64,000 nucleotides of DNA from Agrypnia vestita (Eukaryota > Arthropoda > Insecta > Trichoptera > Phryganeidae): NCBI GenBank assembly GCA_016648135.1, contig JADDOH010024968.1, positions 1-64,000 on the forward strand, given 5' to 3'. The notes below the pieces were generated by a model. It searched no databases, was not told the origin of the DNA, and saw only the letters and a list, made by a program, of their open reading frames with translations. Of this stretch, positions 58,655-64,000 are shown in pieces. Positions within the stretch are counted from its first letter, which is position 1. The number at the start of each line of letters is the position of its first letter. The translations under genes were made by a program, and so were the position numbers.

Positions 58655-59000
58655 TACAAATAATTTTAAACCATACCCATCTCAGCACAGATTCATTTAG
58701 TGAAACAGGTACAGTCCAACCAAAATGTATGTATATAAGAATAAAAATAACTGAAAAACACGAACGTAGAATCATTCAAAAAATCCACTTTTTCGTTGGA
58801 CCTATATATAATGTATACATATGATATATTTTCTATTATGTTACTTTAAACATTTTATTATCTATTTACTATGTTTTGTACCTACACAATATTGTAAACT
58901 ATGCCTGTCTCAACACATATATTTCTAGTGAGACACGCACAGTCCAACCAAAACTTTATACTTAAAATTAAATAGAAATAAATAAATAAATAAAATAAAA
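58655..59000 (-). repeat. SINE-body copies without tRNA head
   Basis: TATGCCTGTCTCAACACA, TAGTGAGACACGCACAGTCC and ATAGAAATAAATAAATAAAT match the body of the 52240-52515 element. A partial second copy is at 58655-58735. Confidence 0.5.
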
Positions 59001-61929
59001 GACCTCACTTCCTACGGAACTATCTTACAGCACAATTTTTAAAAAGACTGACTAACTTTCAGACAAAGCTTACGAAATTTTCTTGTAATATATTATGTCC
59101 CTGTATGCAATTACGTATATATCATTTCCCGTACTTATCAAACCGTAGGGAAGATTTATTGTCTTTTAGGCCTGTATTATATGCCGTAAAGACACCCTTA
59201 GCAATCTCCTTACTGTTCCCTTAAAATCTTTATACTCGCCAGGTATCGCGTAAATAAATCTACGTATATTTAAAGATACAAGAATAATTTTAAATATTAC
59301 TGTCATTTTTACACTTAATCCCAAAGGCTCGATGAGACACTTCCCCTTCCCATCTTCCCTTGTCTTTCGCCACTTTGGTACTAAAATATACACTGGATTG
59401 TTTCAAAATACAGATTCATAACGTTGCTCTTACCAAATTTGATTTGATATCCATCAAACTGCCGCTTTATCAAGCACACACATGTTTATTTAAACGATCT
59501 ATTAAGAAATAATTGTAAACTATTACACACCACTATTACAAACAAAACCGAAATTTTTTGCTAATCCGGAGCATGTGTGTCGATTGAGTAAAATGTAAAT
59601 TTTCTTACATTACGAAGAGAAGGTAGTGTGCGCGTACTGTCTGTCATAATTTTCCGAGGAGAAACTATGCGTAACTGAAATATTTATGCTGATAATAAGG
59701 GCTCGAAGACTTGCAATATATCCACGTTGCAAGGAATTGATTTCAACAATTCAAATTCTTCTATTAAAGCGACTTCATTGTCAGTACAAGAAACTATCCC
59801 GTCATTCTTGTGAACGTGATTCTTATAAACAACCTCCGTCTACAGTTAAAACCGCATTTGAGCATTATGATTATGATATAATACGTAATAATTAATGATT
59901 TGAAACGAATTTTTCCAAAAAAAATCATAGTTTCAACTAATAGGATCACTAGGAATACTAAAGGTTTATAATAAGGAATGCATAAACTATCAGAAGGAAG
60001 ACTAAAGTAAGCACCGTTATCTGAAAGTACCTGAGTAGAATCTAGAGGCCAAAGGGCCGTCTTAAAACCCGCTGAAGTGATGAAATCATCAAACTCTGCG
60101 AAAATTCTTGTTAGCCAGTAACTATGAAAACAATTTGGTGGTGATAATAATGACGATGATGATGGTATATTTGTTGGATGTAATAGCAAAGGCAGCAATA
60201 TGCCACTGAGATATTTCTGAGTTAAATAGAAAAAAACCTCATTATCACTACTCGAAGAAATTTCTCTGGAATCTATGAAACGTAGATCTTATTGGAAATA
60301 GGAAGTTTCAAATGCCACCTAAATTTTATCTTTATATACGTGTATAAGTAAATATTTATTTTTAAAACATGGGTATTGCTGTATTTGCTACCAAATAGTG
60401 GACATAGCTACTTTTACTATTTACGTAATTGGATATTGCTGTCTTTGCTGTTTCAGTCTAAAATCAACATCAGCTCTCCTTTAATATGAAGCAGCCATTT
60501 TATCACGTGACGCCTTGGGAGTTGAATGGTTGAAATGGATATTGCTACATTTGTTTTAATACCACTCATTTAAAGAACTTAGATGATTGAACATTGAATT
60601 GTTATACATATTGTTACGAGATTCTAGAAAAAAAACGAACATATTTCCGAATCGTTTGAATCATTTTCGAAGATTTTGGAAAAACCTGGAAGACTACATA
60701 CATATACATACAGGAAAGTTCCGGGAATCGAGGATCTTACATAAACAGCAACGCCATCGCACGTCAAGGTGGTCTTGTGTTTGACAGCTAGTGAAAACCA
60801 CAGAAAGCCAAGCGAACGGGCGATCCGAGCGATTATTCAGCCAGCCAGATTGTATAGCAAAACAGTGTACCAAAATACCTACGTGAGGAGTATTCTCGAG
60901 TGCGAATTACAAAATAGTGTTCAGTTAAGTTTTGTAAGGTGTCTCTGTTTATAAATAAAAGTTTAACTAATTTAAAGTCTTTCATTCGGTTATATATATA
61001 TATATATATATGTAAATATTTATGGGCCCCACCCCAACCAATTATGCCATGATGTTAAATGTACCGAGCAAAAACTAAAATTATTCAATTTTCCGATTGA
61101 TTTCGAAAGCCTCGAGTTGCAAGACGCCGATACATGAAATAGGAACAATACCGAGAGCGATACGACGCAACAATTCAATGGAAATCAAGCTCATAACATG
61201 TGAAAATACTCGTGTCGTGTGTAATTGTAAACAGTGGCAGTGTTAATGTCAATAATCTACGGTTGTATCTTTCAGGAACCGAACGGTATTGGAGAATGCA
61301 CTGTGGACAAAAAAGTTCGTACACGTAACGTACTGGCGGCACCGCAATACTTCCAGTAGAAAAAATTACTGTTTCTTTTCTTGATATCGAATCCACGTTT
61401 ACTTTCTTCGGCCAAAGAGAAAGAGCTTGGCAAGGTACACTAATGATGCGTATGCAACATTTACATGTGCATTAATTGCATGTTCAAGTACCATTAAATT
61501 TCGTTGTTGCACCAGCGCAGCGGCGAAAACGTTTACAGACGTTTAAAATGGTATCCACTATTAACGATAGGTTCGCGTTTCGCGAATTAATTACATTTAA
61601 TGAATGATCTGTGTAGGAATGTAAAAAATGAAAAACACTAAAAATGAGGGCACATCTGCGTGCCTTGGGGCTCTCCAGAAGTTGGGAATGATCGATCGTG
61701 TCTAAATAAGATGACTGCAGATGTGGCATGCAGCATGAGATGCTGCTGGCAGTTCTGCAAATAGTCAGTACCAAGAAATACAGCTGGAAATGTTATAAAT
61801 GTACTGTTTAGAGCTTTTATCATGTGTCACTTTGTGTAGACATTTTAAAAGTATTTTAACTAATCCAAACATTAAAAATATTCTCAGGTTTTTACGGCCG
61901 TTCAGAATCGTCTGTGCATGGTTTTCTGG
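59001..61929. other. Upstream intron or flank, nothing firm
   Basis: No first myosin exon recognised (the expected N-terminal motor block with a GDLVWF-like start was not seen). 60590-60970 ends in TGTAAGGTGTCTCTGTTTAT then ATAAATAAAAG, loosely LTR-like and reminiscent of 9460-9740. Uncertain. A (TA)n run of about 22 bp is at 60990-61011. Confidence 0.4.
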
Positions 61930-62014
61930 GTGACCTCGCTGGCCGACGTTTCGCCCACATCAGCCTGACGATGGACCCTGCAATGGGATCCGAAACTTCG
62001 GCCAGAGAGGTCAC
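61930..62014. repeat. Long hairpin containing a hammerhead-like motif
   Basis: GTGACCTCGCTGGCCGACGT and the opposite ACTTCGGCCAGAGAGGTCAC pair with three mismatches. The GTTTCG / CGAAAC pair lies just inside, at the core. Within it, CTGACGA (61965-61971), a stem GGACCC / GGGATCC and GAAAC (61992-61996) form a hammerhead-like order. The outer stem may be the PLE-type stem I. No PLE frame beside it. Confidence 0.55.
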
Positions 62015-62689
62015 ATATATACGGCAGAATATTCCAGAAAACTATACACAAATAATCCAAACATTGTATTACATAATTTTTAATTACTCTTCGAACCTCT
62101 CGAAAGAGTATATTTAATGTTTAGTTTATTATTAAAAGTATGTTGGACTGCCCTACTATTCAGAAGGCCTCCAAGACAAACGAAATGCTTTTTATAGGGA
62201 CCCACATAAACTTCACCTATAACACACATGGACCACATTGGAAATAAATTCTCGAAATTCGTTGACATTTTTCGTTTTAGGAGCATGTCCGAACTAAAGA
62301 ATTACTTAGACTTGGAATGTGCCACTAGAATTGAGCACAGTTTAATGGACTAATTTTTTTTTCTCCTGGAATTCGTTCCGTTCTGAGTTTGATTTTGGCT
62401 TACTATTCTTCATTCTATTATATTATTTTGTTTTAATTACGACTGTTTACTAATCAATGATTTTATAAATATATATTTATTTGTTTGAAGCGTTTTTATG
62501 TTTGTTTATTTATTTTTAAGTATGTTTTATTTTTATTACTTTTTTGGTTTATTATTATAAAAAGTGTTATATGTTAGGTATGTTTATAATTCATTCACTT
62601 CATATATTACTGTAAAAGACCACTAGGGCGTTGATAATCAAACATAATAATTTCGTTGTCTGTATGTCTGTCTCTCCCCTTCTAACTTC

Positions 62690-62870
62690 GTGTATCGTCC
62701 GTAATTTTGTTCGAATTCACGGCTAAAAAAACGGTCGGAAACGGGGCTTGAACCCCAGGCCACCAAACCCGAACCGGCTGTTTCACACATGATGCTATAA
62801 GATATACTAGGGCTTAGTAAAGACGCGAGCGGATGCACCGTCATTTTTGACGGGTTGCAGCTAGTAATAA
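62690..62870 (-). repeat. tRNA-derived SINE-like block
   Basis: On the minus strand GGCCTGGGGTTCAAGCCCCG is a B box with its T-arm. It is preceded by TATAGCATCATGTGTGAAAC in A-box position. No acceptor stem, so not a tRNA gene. Confidence 0.45.
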
Positions 62871-63440
62871 ATAAATTATTAAAATATTTTAAAAAGTAAC
62901 GTAAATCCGTGCGATGGTGACCTTTGACCTTATGATACAACGTGCCCAAAGAAGTTTCACTTCAAAAATTTAAACAATCTTGTATCATCACGAAGCAGCT
63001 GTTATATCAATCAACGATATTCATTACGTCATAATCGTAGAACAACGACGCATGTGATTTTTCTCAAGTTTGCAGGAGAGCAGTTTGAAGTTTTATTTAC
63101 ATAAAGACACTTTATGTCATAGCTTTACAACTACAAAAGATTTTCCTTTGAAACTTGGGTTAGTTATTGAAAATGGATACCTTTAAAACCTCAAATATAG
63201 TCAGCGCAGTACAGCGACATTTTTACACATGCTGCATTGTTCTACGATCGCAAATCAGAACCGTCGTTATACCGACATCGTACAGCGACGGTTAAATTAT
63301 TGAGAAAAAAATACACTTTTTATATACCATTAGATGGCTTCTATTTTTCACTTTTTAACGATCCAAAGATAAATATAATCTCATACAACAAATATTGAAC
63401 CAAACATGGAGCACCATGATTTGACGATGCCGTTATATTT
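62871..63440. other. No gene recognised
   Basis: AT-rich flank. Short repeated GACATCGTACAGCGACGGTT / CAGTACAGCGACATTTT blocks occur at 63207-63295, too few for an array. Confidence 0.4.
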
Positions 63441-63454
63441 AGATACTTAAATAT

Positions 63455-63655
63455 TTGGAGGAGGAATGCACTGGTTATAGGAAGACTTTGAAGCCTCTGC
63501 TTATTCCTGAGTGTGTGGTAAGGCTTTCCAAAGGCGGTCCGTTCCATTACTCCTGTGCTGGCATATGTAACGAAAATTGGCTATTTCACAAAGAAATATG
63601 TGAAAACCAACAATTAAAGAAAAACAAAGATTATCTCCATTCTCCAGATGAGTAG
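63455..63655 (+). pseudogene. Candidate SmydA-like MYND zinc-finger fragment
   Basis: A 66-codon + frame: EECTGYRKTLKPLLIPEC, a short linker, then GPFHYSCAGICNENWLFHKE and IC. CxGCxKxLKPLLxPEC..., YxC...C...W..HKxxC is the MYND finger of insect SmydA-type SET proteins. The second Cys of the first pair is Tyr, and an insertion lies between the halves. No SET domain is seen in the window, so it may be a decayed copy or a chance match. The frame ends in a stop, not an obvious donor. Confidence 0.33.
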
Positions 63656-64000
63656 GAATATTGTGTGGTGTAAAAATGTTCCCTACTAAAATAGACTTGA
63701 TACTGTACGAGATTGCTAAGTCAACAATCAACGTTTTATTTTTTTTAATTAATATATTCCCAAATTTACAAATTCACATAAAAAATTTACATTTATCTAT
63801 TTTAAGGAAATATACACAAAAGTTTTAATTTATATTATTATTACCAGTATAGGATCAAAATTTACATATAGCTATGTATGCATCTTGTATGCCCCATACG
63901 TTCACTGGTAAGGGTAGGATTCGGAAATATTATTTGTAAAGAAAGATTCTCCCTTTGGTATTTGGAACACGTCAGAATAATAGATCTGCGTTACATGTTT
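63656..64000. other. No gene recognised
   Basis: AT-rich to the end of the window. Confidence 0.4.

Noticed and set aside
59794..60198. A 134-codon minus frame as the missing first myosin exon
   Set aside because: Low complexity (Ile/Tyr runs), none of the expected N-terminal motor residues.
62740..62800. A tRNA gene on the minus strand
   Set aside because: A good T arm but no acceptor stem, and an insertion in the anticodon region.

Overview
The window comes from an AT-rich, intron-rich and transposon-rich animal genome, almost certainly an arthropod and most likely an insect. A lepidopteran is my first guess, because of the cecropia-type mariner, the many TTA-flanked MITEs, the (CCTAA)n/TTAGG tracts and the sharp contrast between GC-rich exons and AT-rich introns. 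The order is inference and I could not test it.

One gene dominates. On the minus strand, 20 consecutive exons between 58274 and 10541 join without a break into 2,575 codons. Every junction has AG/GT splice sites and all intron phases agree. The product is an unconventional class XV myosin (the fly homologue is Myo10A, also called Sisyphus). Its order is: motor domain (P-loop, switch I, switch II, SH1 helix), three IQ motifs, MyTH4 domain, FERM F1 lobe, a disordered insert of about 1,200 residues rich in Pro, Ser and Gln, then the FERM F2 and F3 lobes. The gene is open at both ends. The exon(s) before motor residue 1 were not found in 58.3-64 kb. The exons after the F3 lobe (SH3 and a second MyTH4-FERM in the family) were not found in 1-10.5 kb.

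The rest is repeat-derived. 1-10.5 kb holds LINE tails, a Penelope-like element (PLE) fragment with a GIY-YIG domain, PLE terminal hammerhead-like motifs and two TIR elements, one carrying a MADF-like relic. Introns at 11.8-12.5 and 19.3-20.2 kb each hold a hAT-type MITE with an 8-bp target duplication (TSD). 32.0-33.5 kb holds an inverted PLE-end pair and a foldback element. 38-45 kb holds LINE tails and PLE ends. The 14.9-kb motor intron (42555-57440) is a transposon nest. It has a TTAGG-bearing tandem repeat, a deleted mariner inserted in it, a hAT carrying a second hAT that itself carries a foldback element, three PIF/Harbinger-like MITEs, SINE-like sequence and a family of short interspersed elements. 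58.3-64 kb is upstream intron or flank with sparse repeats, a PLE-like hairpin and a doubtful SmydA-like MYND zinc-finger fragment at 63.4-63.7 kb.

I found no CRISPR array, no rRNA, no convincing tRNA and no multi-gene system. The points most worth following are the triplicated KGG(G/D)-ending motif in the myosin FERM insert, the hammerhead-like motifs of the PLE remnants, and the dated nesting of transposons inside the motor intron.
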